From Myxococcales bacterium (lineage in GTDB: Bacteria > Myxococcota_A > Polyangia > Palsa-1104): a stretch of 64,000 bases of DNA. Location: assembly GCA_028287105.1 (NCBI GenBank), contig JAQBQH010000289.1, positions 1 to 64,000 of the forward strand, written 5' to 3'. Below the pieces are notes generated by a model, which saw only the letters and a program-made list of their open reading frames with translations, was not told the origin of the DNA and made no database searches. Positions 18,381-27,491 of this stretch are shown here, one piece after another; within the stretch, counting starts at the first letter, position 1, and each line of letters begins with the position of its first letter. The translations under genes and the position numbers were made by a program.

Positions 18381-19329
18381 GGCGATGCTGACGCTGATCG
18401 CCGGCTGCGGCGGCTCGATCCATGGCGGCTCGAGCGCGGTCGAGCGGCCGGTCGGCGAAGATCTCCTGGCGCTGCTCCCGTCGGGGGCGGACGCGGTCAT
18501 CGACGTCGAAGTGGCGCAGCTCGACGGCTGGCCGACCGCGCGCCGCCTCCTGACGCTGCTCCCGGAAGAGGGGCGCGCGCAGCTGGCGCAGCTCGGCGAC
18601 GATCCGCTGGCGCAGATTCAGGCGCTGGCCGTGGCCGTGCACAAGGCGGGTACGCCCGACGTCGGCACCACCATGGTGGCGCGCGGCGCGCTCGATTGGG
18701 ATCGACTGCGGGCTGCGCTGACCGGCGCCGTGGAGGGCGAGTATCACGGCGCCACGATCGTCGACGGCAACACCGAGTCGATGGCGCGCATCACGCCGAC
18801 GGTCTTCGCCTTCGGCTCGCGCGTGGCGGTGCGGCGCGTCTGCGACGTGGCGCGCAAGGACGACGAGGGGCTGCGCACGGCGGCCGTCGACAAGGCGCTG
18901 CGCGACGCGCTCGGCCGCGCGCCGACGGCGAAGCTGGGCCGGCCCGCCATCATGGCTGCGATCGTGCCCACGCCGCCGCTGCGCGAGAAATTGCGCACCG
19001 AGAAATGGCAGAGCGCCGCCGACCTCGACTGGGCGGCGGTGTCGCTCGCCATCGGTGACGGCTTCGACGTCGGGCTCATCGCGGCCGCGCACGGACCGTT
19101 CGAGGCCGATTCGTTGACCAAGCTCATGAAGACGCGCGCCGTCGAGCTCAAGACGCAGGCGACGGTGCGCCTGTTGGGCCTCGTACCGTTCGTGGAGCCG
19201 TTCATCGTGATAGCCAAGGAAAAAGAGATCCACGTCGCCTATCGATTGACCGGCGTGCGCGTCGATCAGCTGGTGACGCGGCTCGAGCAGATGCAGGGTC
19301 TCGGCACGCGCAAGGCGGCGCGGCCATGA
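18346..19329 (+). CDS. Unknown lipoprotein inside the aromatic operon
   Basis: 327 residues. The first 21 residues form a lipoprotein leader ending LIAGC. The rest has no recognisable motif: a DLLALLPSGADAVIDVEV segment suggests a domain sometimes found in myxobacterial envelope proteins of unknown function, and the protein lacks transmembrane helices. It starts inside the tyrA stop (GTGA) and ends inside the aroA start (ATGA), so it is translationally coupled to both. An 18-bp direct repeat at its start supplies two possible GTG starts (18346 and 18364). It has no obvious role in aromatic synthesis. Confidence 0.8.
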   Translation: MTRPARVTRPALAMLTLIAGCGGSIHGGSSAVERPVGEDLLALLPSGADAVIDVEVAQLDGWPTARRLLTLLPEEGRAQLAQLGDDPLAQIQALAVAVHKAGTPDVGTTMVARGALDWDRLRAALTGAVEGEYHGATIVDGNTESMARITPTVFAFGSRVAVRRVCDVARKDDEGLRTAAVDKALRDALGRAPTAKLGRPAIMAAIVPTPPLREKLRTEKWQSAADLDWAAVSLAIGDGFDVGLIAAAHGPFEADSLTKLMKTRAVELKTQATVRLLGLVPFVEPFIVIAKEKEIHVAYRLTGVRVDQLVTRLEQMQGLGTRKAARP

Positions 19330-20678
19330 GCGCCGACGGAGCCATCGAGACGCTAAAGGTGCGCGGGCCGGCGCGCGCGCTGGCGGGCGACGTGGGCGTG
19401 CCGGGCGACAAATCGATCGGCCATCGCGCCGTGCTGTTCGCCGCCATGGCCGACGGGCGGGCCCGCGTGCGCGGCCTCTCGGGCGGCGAAGACAATCGCT
19501 CGACCATCGGCGTCCTGCGTGCGCTCGGCGTCCAGATCGACGACGTCGGTCGCGGCGAGGTCGACGTCGTCGGGCGCGGCCTCGACGGCCTGCGCGCCGC
19601 CGCGGGCGACCTCGACTGCGGCAACTCGGGCACCTCGATGCGGCTCTTCGCCGGCCTCCTGGCGTCGCGCGCGTTCGCGTCGCGCCTCGTCGGTGATCAG
19701 TATCTGCACGCGCGGCCGATGCGGCGGGTCGCCGATCCGCTGCGCCAGATGGGGGCGCGCCTCGAGGGGCACAGTGGCAAGAAGGAGGGCGAGGTCTATC
19801 CGCCGCTCGCCATCGGGCCGCTGCCGTCGGGCGCACGGCTTCAGGGAATTCGTTGGACGTCGAAGGTGGCGAGCGCGCAGGTCAAGTCGGCCATCGTGCT
19901 GGCCGGCCTCGCCGCCGACGGACCGACGACGGTCGTGGAGCCGGAGCGCTCGCGCGATCACACCGAGCGGATGCTGTCCTACATGGGGGCGCCGCTCACC
20001 GTCGACGGACTGGCCGTCACCGTCGATCCGCGCGGCTGGGACGGCAAGCTCGTCGCGCGCGACCTGGTGGTCGCCGGCGATCTATCCTCGGCCGCGTTCC
20101 TCCTCGGCGCGGCCGCGGCCATCCCGGGAAGTCGCGTCACCGTGCGCGGCGTCGGCGTCAACCCGACCCGCACCGGCGTCCTCGACGCCTTGCGCGCGAT
20201 GGGCGCGATCATCGAGGTCTCGAACGAGCGCATCGTCGGTGGCGAGCCGGTTGCGGATCTCACCTGCACCGGCGGCGCCCTGCGCGGCATTCGCATCGCC
20301 GGCGAGCTGGCCGTGCGCGCCATCGACGAGCTGCCGCTTCTGGCGGCGGTGGCCGCGCACGCCGAGGGGGACACCACCATCGCCGACGCGGCCGAGCTGC
20401 GGGTCAAGGAATCGGATCGGATCGCTGCGACGGCGGCGATGCTGCGCGCGCTCGGCGTCGCGGTCGAGGAGCACGCCGACGGTCTCACGGTTCGCGGCGG
20501 CCGCGGCGTCACGCCCGGCGTCGTCGAGAGCCACGGCGACCATCGCATCGCCATGGCCGGCGCGGTCTGCGCGCTCGGCGCCCGCGGCGAGACGGTCATT
20601 CGCGATACACGCAATGTCGCGACCAGCTTCGTCGGGTTCGCCCCGTCGCTGGCCGCGCTCGGCGCCGACATCCGCTAG
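19326..20678 (+). CDS. aroA: 3-phosphoshikimate 1-carboxyvinyltransferase (EPSP synthase)
   Basis: 450 residues. The signature blocks are all present: GDKSIGHRA, NSGTSMRL (the PEP/shikimate-3-phosphate site), TSKVASAQVKSA, LRVKESDRI and GDHRIAMAGA. It makes EPSP, the precursor of chorismate, which the first gene of the operon then uses. The start overlaps the lipoprotein stop (ATGA). It ends the operon; a weak hairpin follows and the next gene is convergent. Confidence 0.97.
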   Translation: MSADGAIETLKVRGPARALAGDVGVPGDKSIGHRAVLFAAMADGRARVRGLSGGEDNRSTIGVLRALGVQIDDVGRGEVDVVGRGLDGLRAAAGDLDCGNSGTSMRLFAGLLASRAFASRLVGDQYLHARPMRRVADPLRQMGARLEGHSGKKEGEVYPPLAIGPLPSGARLQGIRWTSKVASAQVKSAIVLAGLAADGPTTVVEPERSRDHTERMLSYMGAPLTVDGLAVTVDPRGWDGKLVARDLVVAGDLSSAAFLLGAAAAIPGSRVTVRGVGVNPTRTGVLDALRAMGAIIEVSNERIVGGEPVADLTCTGGALRGIRIAGELAVRAIDELPLLAAVAAHAEGDTTIADAAELRVKESDRIAATAAMLRALGVAVEEHADGLTVRGGRGVTPGVVESHGDHRIAMAGAVCALGARGETVIRDTRNVATSFVGFAPSLAALGADIR

Positions 20679-20704
20679 GTCGTCGGACGCGCGTTTGAAA
20701 GCTG

Positions 20705-20721
20705 GCCGGTGATCAGCCGGC
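20705..20721. terminator. Weak hairpin after aroA
   Basis: A 5-bp stem (GCCGG / CCGGC) with a 7-base loop sits 26 bases after the aroA stop and overlaps the last codons of the convergent diguanylate cyclase gene. Too short for confidence; no T-tract. Confidence 0.2.
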
Positions 20722-21657
20722 GGCGCGTGCGCTGGCGCGCATCGACGAGGAGACGGTGCGCGGCGGCGCCAGACAGACACGATTGCGTCCGCCGTTCTTC
20801 GCTGCGTAGAGCGCCTGGTCCGCCGCTTCGATCATCGCCTCCGCGGTCAACGAGGCTGCGGAGAAGTCGTCGCTCGTGGTGGCGCCGAGGCTGACGGTGC
20901 GCTTGAGCGGAATGCCGCCCGCCATCACTTCGAGCGCCGCGACCCGCTCGCGCACGCGCAGGGAGACCGAGGCCGCCTCTTCGCGGCCGCTCTCGACGAG
21001 CAAAAGCGCGAACTCTTCGCCGCCGAAGCGGCAGGCGGCGTCGCCGGCGCGAACCGAGTGTTGCAAGATCTCGGAGACGGAGCCGAGGAGGCGGTCTCCA
21101 GTGGGGTGACCGTAGGTGTCGTTGACCTGCTTGAAATGATCGATGTCGACGAGCACCAGGGCAAAGCGGCGGCGGTAGCGGCGCGCGCCCGCGATCTCTT
21201 CGGCGAGCCGCTGATCGAGATAGCCGCGGTTCCACAAGCCGGTGAGGGCGTCGATGCTCGAGCGCTCGGCGAGAAGATCGTGATAACGCTTCAGGCGGAG
21301 GGCCGAGCGAACGCGCGCGCGCAGCTCGGTGCGGTCGAACGGCTTGACCACATAGTCGATGGCGCCGAGGTCGAACGCGCGGACCTTGCCTTTGACGTCG
21401 CTGGTGCCGCTCACCATGATGACCGGGATGTCGGCGGTGCGCGGGTTGCCCTTCAAGCGGCGCAGCACGTCGTAGCCGTCGCCGCCGTGCATCACGAGGT
21501 CGAGCAGGATGAGGTCGGGCGGCTCGGCGCAGGCGCGTTCGTAGCCCTGCTCGGGACCGAGCGCGCCGCGCACCTCGCAGCCCTCTTCGAGGAGGTGGCC
21601 GGCGAGCAGGCGGTGCATGAGTGGAGAATCGTCGATGACCAGGACCGATTGCGCCAT
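20713..21657 (-). CDS. Response regulator with diguanylate cyclase domain
   Basis: 314 residues. An N-terminal receiver domain (SVLVIDDSPLMHRLL, phosphoacceptor Asp in LILLDLVM, conserved Lys in YVVKPFD) is joined to a GGDEF domain with an intact GGEEF active site (about 208). The inhibitory c-di-GMP site is also present (RAGD five residues before GGEEF). So it should make c-di-GMP under control of a histidine kinase not encoded here, with product inhibition. The architecture matches PleD/WspR-like regulators. It is downstream of the glycosidase gene with about 67 bases between. The double PilZ protein at 29 kb is one possible c-di-GMP reader. Confidence 0.95.
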   Translation of the reverse strand: MAQSVLVIDDSPLMHRLLAGHLLEEGCEVRGALGPEQGYERACAEPPDLILLDLVMHGGDGYDVLRRLKGNPRTADIPVIMVSGTSDVKGKVRAFDLGAIDYVVKPFDRTELRARVRSALRLKRYHDLLAERSSIDALTGLWNRGYLDQRLAEEIAGARRYRRRFALVLVDIDHFKQVNDTYGHPTGDRLLGSVSEILQHSVRAGDAACRFGGEEFALLLVESGREEAASVSLRVRERVAALEVMAGGIPLKRTVSLGATTSDDFSAASLTAEAMIEAADQALYAAKNGGRNRVCLAPPRTVSSSMRASARAAG

Positions 21658-21724
21658 GCCCGTTCCATCGGACGACCGCGCGGCCACTTTAGCCGGGCGC
21701 GATGACGATTTGCGAGTCGCTGGT

Positions 21725-23653
21725 CTACGGAACGTTGCGAACGTTGCGGACGCGCCAGACCCGGGCGCCCTTGGGGCCGAACGCGTCGGCCGAAGGGTTT
21801 CCGCGGTCATAGAGCAGCTCGGCTTCGCCGGGGAGCTCGCTGGCGTCGTCGACGTGGGCGCTCCAGCCGCGGTGCTGTACGACGACGAGGTCGTCGCGTC
21901 CGACATGTAGGACGCGCGCCTGCACGTCGAAGTGATGCGTCTCGTAGGCCGGCTCGACACCGGCTTCGTCGGCGAGCAGCCGGTAGAGGCGATGCGCGTC
22001 GCGCGCCGAGCCGTCGGGCAGCGCCATCAGGTAACGCTCGATCGGATGCGTGCAGAAGATGACGCGGCCGCGCTCGAGCCGATGCGCCGACAGCGCCAGC
22101 CGCCCGTCGCCGTCGCGCGCCAGCGACTCGACGGCCGCGCCCGGCAGTGGCTCGACCGGAATGCGCGCCAGCGACTGCGGCGCCGCCGAGTGCGCCTGTC
22201 CGGTCGGGATCGACAGCGTCGGCTCCCCCTTGAAGATCAGCCGCTCGCCCGGGAGATCGAAGCAGCCGTAGCGCAGGTGGTGGCGCAGCCCCGTGAGCCG
22301 CTCGAAGCTCGGGCACCAGGCGCCCTGATGAAATTCGTTCTCGCCCGAGAAGTAGGACCAGTAGACCGTGGCGCCGGCACGCGCGGCCGCCTCGAGCTTG
22401 TGCCAGGTCGGCACGCGCAGCTTCTGCGTCGACGGCACGAGGAGGAGCGCGTACGACGACAGATCGTCGTCTTCTCCGACCACGTCGAGGTCGATTCCCG
22501 CTTGCGAGGCCAGCACGAACGACTGCAGGAGCGAGCGCCTGAGGCCCGACTTGTCCTCCCACGAAAACGGAAAGGCGCGCTCGACCCAGTCGCTCACCAG
22601 GAGCGCCGCGCGCGCCGGCGGCCGGCTCACCTCGGCGTCACCGACGGCGTCGACGAGGCGGCGCAGCGCCCGCAGCTCCTCGCAGACCGGCTTCTCGCTG
22701 CCGTCCGCGCGCAAGAGGCCGAAGCCCAGCTCGAACGCATGGTGCGAGTAGGGTGCGAGGAGACCGAGCGTCCGCTCGTCGAAGTCGGTCGCGCACCAGA
22801 CCATCGCCCCCGCCGCGCCGAGCCCGAACGCCGACAGCACCGACTCGCGCACGTAGGCGGCGTGCTCCGCCTCGCCCGCCTGCGTCGACGAGGCGCCGAA
22901 CTCCTCGAGCAGCACCGGCTTACCGAGCGCCTGCGCGCGGCGGATGACGAAGTCGCTGTTCCACGCCTGCCGCAACGGATCGACGTCGCCGTAGTAGACA
23001 TGCGGTCCGATCCAGTCGACCTCGCCGGCGAGCGCGCGCGTCGGCCAGCTCGACATCATGCCGTCGCCGGTGCCGACCGGCCGCGTGCCGTCGGCGCTGC
23101 GCACCGCCGCGGTCATCGCGCGCGCCCACTCGACGATGGCGCCCTCGTCGCGCCCGGCCGACCCGCCGACCCACGACGCGCCGCCCCACAGCGGCATCTC
23201 GTTCGTCAGGATCCAGCCGGCGATGTTCGGCTCGGAGCGCAGCGCCCCGACGACCCCGCGCACGAGCGCCGTCTGCCACGCGCGCAGCTCTTCGTCGCTG
23301 TACAGGGACCGCGCGCCCTGCCCGGGAAAGTCGAAGTTCTCGCCCGACATGTGCCCGACGAGCGGCGTCGGATAGAGCGACAGCCCCGCCTCGTGCGCCA
23401 GCGCGGCGAAGCGCTTCATCGCCGCCAGCGCCGCTTCGTCGACGGCGGGCGGATGCGGCATCATCGTCGGCGCAAACGCGAAGATGCGCAGGCAGTCGAG
23501 CCCGGCCGCCTTGAGCGCCGCCAGCTCCGCCTTCACGGTCGTCTCGTCGAACCGCTCCCACATGCGCGGGCCGCCGGCGCGCGACCAGTAGTTCGCACCG
23601 ACGGCGAAGCGCTTCGGCAGACCGACGGCAGGGCTCACGGGGCTGGCGGGCAT
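21725..23653 (-). CDS. Glycoside hydrolase with (beta/alpha)8 barrel (GH5/GH42-like clan)
   Basis: 642 residues, no signal peptide seen. The N-terminal half resembles clan GH-A enzymes: FAVGANYWSRAGGP at the start, an acid/base Glu in ILTNEMPLWGG (about 152) and a nucleophile Glu in VLLEEFGAS (about 249). The C-terminal half contains a segment like the trimerisation domain of GH42 enzymes (LLVSDWVERAFP...LLLVPSTQKL, WSYFSGENEFHQG), so a beta-galactosidase/beta-mannosidase-like role is plausible. Its start overlaps the upstream retropepsin-like gene by 19 bases, marking an operon. The exact family needs a profile search. Confidence 0.85.
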   Translation of the reverse strand: MPASPVSPAVGLPKRFAVGANYWSRAGGPRMWERFDETTVKAELAALKAAGLDCLRIFAFAPTMMPHPPAVDEAALAAMKRFAALAHEAGLSLYPTPLVGHMSGENFDFPGQGARSLYSDEELRAWQTALVRGVVGALRSEPNIAGWILTNEMPLWGGASWVGGSAGRDEGAIVEWARAMTAAVRSADGTRPVGTGDGMMSSWPTRALAGEVDWIGPHVYYGDVDPLRQAWNSDFVIRRAQALGKPVLLEEFGASSTQAGEAEHAAYVRESVLSAFGLGAAGAMVWCATDFDERTLGLLAPYSHHAFELGFGLLRADGSEKPVCEELRALRRLVDAVGDAEVSRPPARAALLVSDWVERAFPFSWEDKSGLRRSLLQSFVLASQAGIDLDVVGEDDDLSSYALLLVPSTQKLRVPTWHKLEAAARAGATVYWSYFSGENEFHQGAWCPSFERLTGLRHHLRYGCFDLPGERLIFKGEPTLSIPTGQAHSAAPQSLARIPVEPLPGAAVESLARDGDGRLALSAHRLERGRVIFCTHPIERYLMALPDGSARDAHRLYRLLADEAGVEPAYETHHFDVQARVLHVGRDDLVVVQHRGWSAHVDDASELPGEAELLYDRGNPSADAFGPKGARVWRVRNVRNVP

Positions 23654-25185
23654 GCGTGCATTCCTATGGCGTTGCCGCACGTGTCGAAGTCGCGCGGACC
23701 GGCGCAGAATCCGCAATCGACCAGCGACGGAATCGACAGACGCGGGTAGGCGGCGCAGTCGTCCTCGCGCGCGCAGCGGACAATCAAGCGACTGCTGGGA
23801 TAATCGACCGTCGTCACGAGGTGCTGTAGAAGCTCGGTGCCGATGATGCCGTCGACCGAAGCGGCCGTCGGCCGCACGTCGGAGTTGATGCCGACGATGA
23901 GCGGCGTGAGATCGGGCAGCACCCACACCTCGAGCGGCGCCTTCATCTCGACCACCGCCGGCACGGGCGTATTGATGCTGTCGTCGTTGCACTTGTCGTC
24001 GGCGCGCGTGTGCACGCAGGCGCCCGCGTACGGCTCCTGCTGCGGCGCGCCGCCGGCCACCGAGCATTTGCGATCCGCGTTGATGTAGCAGCAGAGCTCG
24101 CCTGCGCAGCTCTGGTGGTTGCCGCCGTTGTAGGCGTCGCGCTCTGGTTGCGTCGTCGCCAGATAGACGCGGCGGATGCGGCGGCTGCGCGACAGGAGTG
24201 CGCACGGACCGAAGAAGAACTCGTTGCCCGAGACCAGCGCCAGCGACGAGGCGCCGAGCGCTCCCGCCGCGGCGGCGCGCCCGAGCGTCGCCTTGCCCGC
24301 CTGCACGCCGGCGCCTTCATCCGCGGGGTCGACCAGATGGAGCGGCGTCGTTCCGGCGGCGAAGAGCGCGGCCGCCGCGCCGGCCCCGCGCAGTCGATCG
24401 TAGGCGTTGGCCGAGAGCGCCATGCCGGGGAAGCCGGTCGACACGAGCAGCTTCATGTCGCTGCCGCTCGGCAGGTACGACGGGTTGCTCGGACAATCGA
24501 AGCCCGGCGCCACGCACGCCTGAGTCTCGATCGGATCGGGCAGCGGCTCGAGGCACGCGTCGACCAGGACCCGCGTCGACGGATAGCTGTACTGATCGTT
24601 GCCCAGCACGATGCGCGTCTGGCTCTGGATGTTGGTGTCCTGCCCGCCGGCGAGCTTGAACGGCAGCACCGCGTTGCAGCTGTCCTGGCGCGCGCAGGCG
24701 GGCGCCAGCTCGCAGTTGCACGGCGTGACGTTCGACGACAGCGTCATCGTCGGCGCGGCGGCGCGATAGTCGAGGCCGACGGAGAAGCGCGACAGGTTGT
24801 CCCCGCCGATGACGCCGCCGACCGGAGTGACGTCGGCCCCGACGCCGAGCGACCCGAGCGGCCCCTGGAACAGCTGCGTGTGCGTGATCGACAGCCGCGG
24901 GATCGACTCTCCGGCGCTGCCGATGCCGAACATCGTCAAGTCTCCGAGGCGCGCGCGCGCCGCCGGGGTGCCGTCGTCGTAGACCGTCAAGATCGTCCCG
25001 GTGTCGACCATGACGTCGAACGGCCCCGAGCTGCCGTCGACGCTGGCGCGCGCGATGAGGCCGCCCGCCGGCCCCGAGAGCTGCATGGGAATGGGGTAGG
25101 GGAGCACCTGCCAGTGGCTCTCGGTGCACCCCACGCCCGCGGTAATGAGCGCCGCGGCGACGATCGCTGCGGCGATGGACCTCAG
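23635..25185 (-). CDS. Retropepsin-like lipoprotein, apparent CTG start
   Basis: 516 residues if translation starts at CTG 25183-25185, which overlaps the MlaC stop (CTGA). No ATG, GTG or TTG in frame gives a sensible leader; the sequence after CTG encodes a hydrophobic stretch ending AGVGC, a lipoprotein signal. The body has an aspartic-protease-like motif VMVDTGTILTVYDDG (about residue 60) and a late SVDGIIGTELL, similar to the second element of single-domain retropepsin-like proteases. In between it has many cysteines (CNCELAPAC, CCYINADRKC and others), suggesting disulfides. Possibly a periplasmic or surface protease; activity unproven. Coupled to the glycosidase downstream. Confidence 0.72.
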   Translation of the reverse strand: MRSIAAAIVAAALITAGVGCTESHWQVLPYPIPMQLSGPAGGLIARASVDGSSGPFDVMVDTGTILTVYDDGTPAARARLGDLTMFGIGSAGESIPRLSITHTQLFQGPLGSLGVGADVTPVGGVIGGDNLSRFSVGLDYRAAAPTMTLSSNVTPCNCELAPACARQDSCNAVLPFKLAGGQDTNIQSQTRIVLGNDQYSYPSTRVLVDACLEPLPDPIETQACVAPGFDCPSNPSYLPSGSDMKLLVSTGFPGMALSANAYDRLRGAGAAAALFAAGTTPLHLVDPADEGAGVQAGKATLGRAAAAGALGASSLALVSGNEFFFGPCALLSRSRRIRRVYLATTQPERDAYNGGNHQSCAGELCCYINADRKCSVAGGAPQQEPYAGACVHTRADDKCNDDSINTPVPAVVEMKAPLEVWVLPDLTPLIVGINSDVRPTAASVDGIIGTELLQHLVTTVDYPSSRLIVRCAREDDCAAYPRLSIPSLVDCGFCAGPRDFDTCGNAIGMHACPPAP

Positions 25186-25808
25186 GCGGCCTCCGCCAAC
25201 TTCGACTTCATTTTCTTGATCAGAGCGTCGTACGACTGCTCGGTGATGATCTTGTTGAACTGGGTCTTGTAGTTGCGCACCAGGCTCACCTCGTCGGTGA
25301 CGACGTCCCACACGCGCCATTCGCCGGATACCTTGCGCATCTTGTAGACGATCTCGGCGTCGCTGTTCTTGCCGGCCGACTTGACCTTCACCACCGTCGT
25401 CACCGTGGCATCCTCGCCGTCGACCTGCTCGCCGCGGTACTGCACCTGGTAGTCGAGGTTCGAGCGCAGCTGCTTGACGTAGTTGCGCTCGATGAGCTCG
25501 CGCAGCGTCGAGACGAACTCCTTGCGCTGCGCCGGCGTCAGCTTCTCCCAATGCGCGGCGAGCGACCGCTTGGCCAGCTCGTCGTAGTCGAGCAGCGCCG
25601 CCGCGAGCTGCTTGATCTCGTCCTTCTGCTTCTGCTCGGCGGGCGTTCCCTTCTCCACCTTGTTGCGCAGTAGCTTGTCGACCTCGCCGTTCTTCTGCTT
25701 CAGCGTCGACAGGGGCGTGCCCGGCGCGGCCAGGGCCAGCGCGGGCACGAGCAAAGCTGCGAAAACGAGCGTACGCATGATCATCTGACGTTCCACCCCG
25801 CGTTTCAT
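25182..25808 (-). CDS. mlaC: MlaC/Ttg2D family phospholipid-binding protein
   Basis: 208 residues. A signal peptide (MKRGVERQMIMRTLVFAALL, cut near ALA-APG) precedes a MlaC domain: DYDELAKRSLAAHWEKLTPAQ, FVSTLRELIERNYVKQL, and YKMRKVSGEWRVWDVVTDEV. MlaC shuttles phospholipids between inner and outer membrane systems. Here the start overlaps the stop of a TolC-like gene (ATGA), and no MlaA, MlaD, MlaE or MlaF is in the window. MlaC with a TolC-like gene is seen in some deltaproteobacteria (general knowledge). Confidence 0.93.
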   Translation of the reverse strand: MKRGVERQMIMRTLVFAALLVPALALAAPGTPLSTLKQKNGEVDKLLRNKVEKGTPAEQKQKDEIKQLAAALLDYDELAKRSLAAHWEKLTPAQRKEFVSTLRELIERNYVKQLRSNLDYQVQYRGEQVDGEDATVTTVVKVKSAGKNSDAEIVYKMRKVSGEWRVWDVVTDEVSLVRNYKTQFNKIITEQSYDALIKKMKSKLAEAA

Positions 25809-27199
25809 TGCACCAATACGCCCGCCGCCTGCTTGAGGGCGGTGGTCGCCATGTTCACATCCATGATCGACTGGAGATGGCGCATGCGCAACTCGAAGAA
25901 GTTGCGGGCCGCATCCACCAGATCGCGCGACTCGGCCACGCCGACCTGCAGGTTCTGATCGACCGCGTTGTACCAGCCGCGCGCCACCTTCTCCGAGTGC
26001 GCCAGCAGATCGGTGCGCCGCCGCGCCGCGCGCGCATCGAGCCAGGCGTTCTCGATCTCGATCGAGATCCCGCCGAGCGCCTGCCGGCGCCGCTGCTGGA
26101 GGACCCGCTCGTCCGCCTTGGCCTTCGATAGATTGGCGAGTCGCATCGGCACATCGAGGTTGTAGCGCACCACCAGCGCCAGTCCCGCCCCGAGCGCGTT
26201 GGGATGATTCATGAACGCGTTCTGCGGATCGTCCACCGACTGCGCGTAGGCGTAGGTGAACGAAAACGCCAGCCCGAGATCGGGGATGAGGTTGGCGACC
26301 TGCAGCTTGTGCGCGTTGCGGATCGCCTCGGTCCCGGCCGCCAGCATGCGCGCCTCGGGGCGGTGCACCCGCGCCGCGTCTTCGTAGAAGCCGAGGGGAT
26401 GCTCCATCGGCTCCGAGATGTCGAGGTCCTCTTCGTCGATGTCGGCATCGGGATCGTCGGTGAGCATGCGCATGCCCGAGAGGCCGAGCTCGCGCGCCTT
26501 CTCGACGTCCAACGACGTCAGCTCCGCGGTATCGAGCGCCAGCTTGATGCGCACCAGGTCGTTCTCGGTGTAGGTGCTCTTGCCCTTGTCGATCTCGTCG
26601 TTGATGCGCTTGACCCACTCCTTCAAGCGGCTCTTGCCGTCGTCGAGGGTCGCCATGGCGGTGCGCGCCCACTTGAGGAGCCAGTAGGCGCGCGTCACGT
26701 TGAAGGTGACGTCGGCGCGATCCTTGTCGACCTGTGCCCGCGCCACGTCGATGCCCGCCTTGGCCGCGCCGCGGGCCGCTTCGATCTTGCCGAAGGTGTA
26801 CAGCGGCTGCACGAGGTTGATCCCGAGGTTGAAGGCGACGCCGTGGAACGGCAGCACCTGATCGTTCGATCGCAAGTCGACGACGTTGGTCTGGACGCAA
26901 TCGATGGTGCTGGGGAGGCAGCGGATGTTCGGCGAGCCCGTGATCCCGAAGGTCAGCTGCCCGGTCGGCCACCACAAGCGCGTCGCCTGAGACAGCTGCG
27001 CATCGGCCGCCTCCACCCCCTCGCGCGCCGCCTGCACGCCCGGGTAGGCGGCGTTCACCTTGGCCACCAGCTCCGCCAGCGTATATCGCCGCGCCGCGGC
27101 ATCGCGCGGCGTCGCCACGATGGCGAGTGCGGTCATCAGCACGAGTGGAACGCGCGCTCTCATCATGTGAAGTGCCAGACGTGACAATATGGAAGCCAT
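25805..27199 (-). CDS. TolC-like outer-membrane efflux protein
   Basis: 464 residues. A signal peptide lies in the first 36 residues (an ATG-ATG pair at residues 12-13 would also give one). The body shows the TolC repeat structure: long helices (VNAAYPGVQAAREGVEAADAQL, LVQPLYTFGKIEAARGAAKAGID) and a second half with LVVRYNLDVPMRLANLSKAKA. The internal duplication and length fit the family. It would form a trimeric channel in the outer membrane. It heads a leftward run with mlaC, the retropepsin-like lipoprotein and the glycosidase, all overlapping. No inner-membrane pump is adjacent. Confidence 0.92.
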   Translation of the reverse strand: MASILSRLALHMMRARVPLVLMTALAIVATPRDAAARRYTLAELVAKVNAAYPGVQAAREGVEAADAQLSQATRLWWPTGQLTFGITGSPNIRCLPSTIDCVQTNVVDLRSNDQVLPFHGVAFNLGINLVQPLYTFGKIEAARGAAKAGIDVARAQVDKDRADVTFNVTRAYWLLKWARTAMATLDDGKSRLKEWVKRINDEIDKGKSTYTENDLVRIKLALDTAELTSLDVEKARELGLSGMRMLTDDPDADIDEEDLDISEPMEHPLGFYEDAARVHRPEARMLAAGTEAIRNAHKLQVANLIPDLGLAFSFTYAYAQSVDDPQNAFMNHPNALGAGLALVVRYNLDVPMRLANLSKAKADERVLQQRRRQALGGISIEIENAWLDARAARRRTDLLAHSEKVARGWYNAVDQNLQVGVAESRDLVDAARNFFELRMRHLQSIMDVNMATTALKQAAGVLVQ

Positions 27200-27293
27200 T
27201 TTCCGTCGCTGGGCGCGGCGTCGGTCACATTCGCGAGACGACTAGCCTTGCTCGCTCTTACCACGCGGCACGCGCGTTGCTCAACCGCCATGC

Positions 27294-27491
27294 ATGGTCG
27301 CTACGAATGCAGCAATTGGCAAAATCATCTGCTTTCACTGCCGCCGCACCGATTGCGTCGGCCCTTGCGACGCCGCGCCGCGCAAGCTGCGCATCGTCGG
27401 AGAGCTCAAGCGTGCGGGCGCCTGGTTGGGCGGCGCATGCGTCGCGGGCACTGCCCTCGGCGCCGGGCTTGCGCTACTCTTCTGTGGGTGA
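27294..27491 (+). CDS. Small protein with cysteine cluster and one membrane helix
   Basis: 65 residues. A short N-terminal cluster CFHCRRTDCVGPC (four Cys, C-x2-C-x4-C-x3-C) may bind metal. It is followed by a basic linker and a C-terminal transmembrane helix (about 43-63) with further Cys at 49 and 64. The stop overlaps the next start (GTGA), and that gene in turn overlaps the thioesterase gene, which supports reality. Not recognised as a known family. Confidence 0.6.
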   Translation: MVATNAAIGKIICFHCRRTDCVGPCDAAPRKLRIVGELKRAGAWLGGACVAGTALGAGLALLFCG

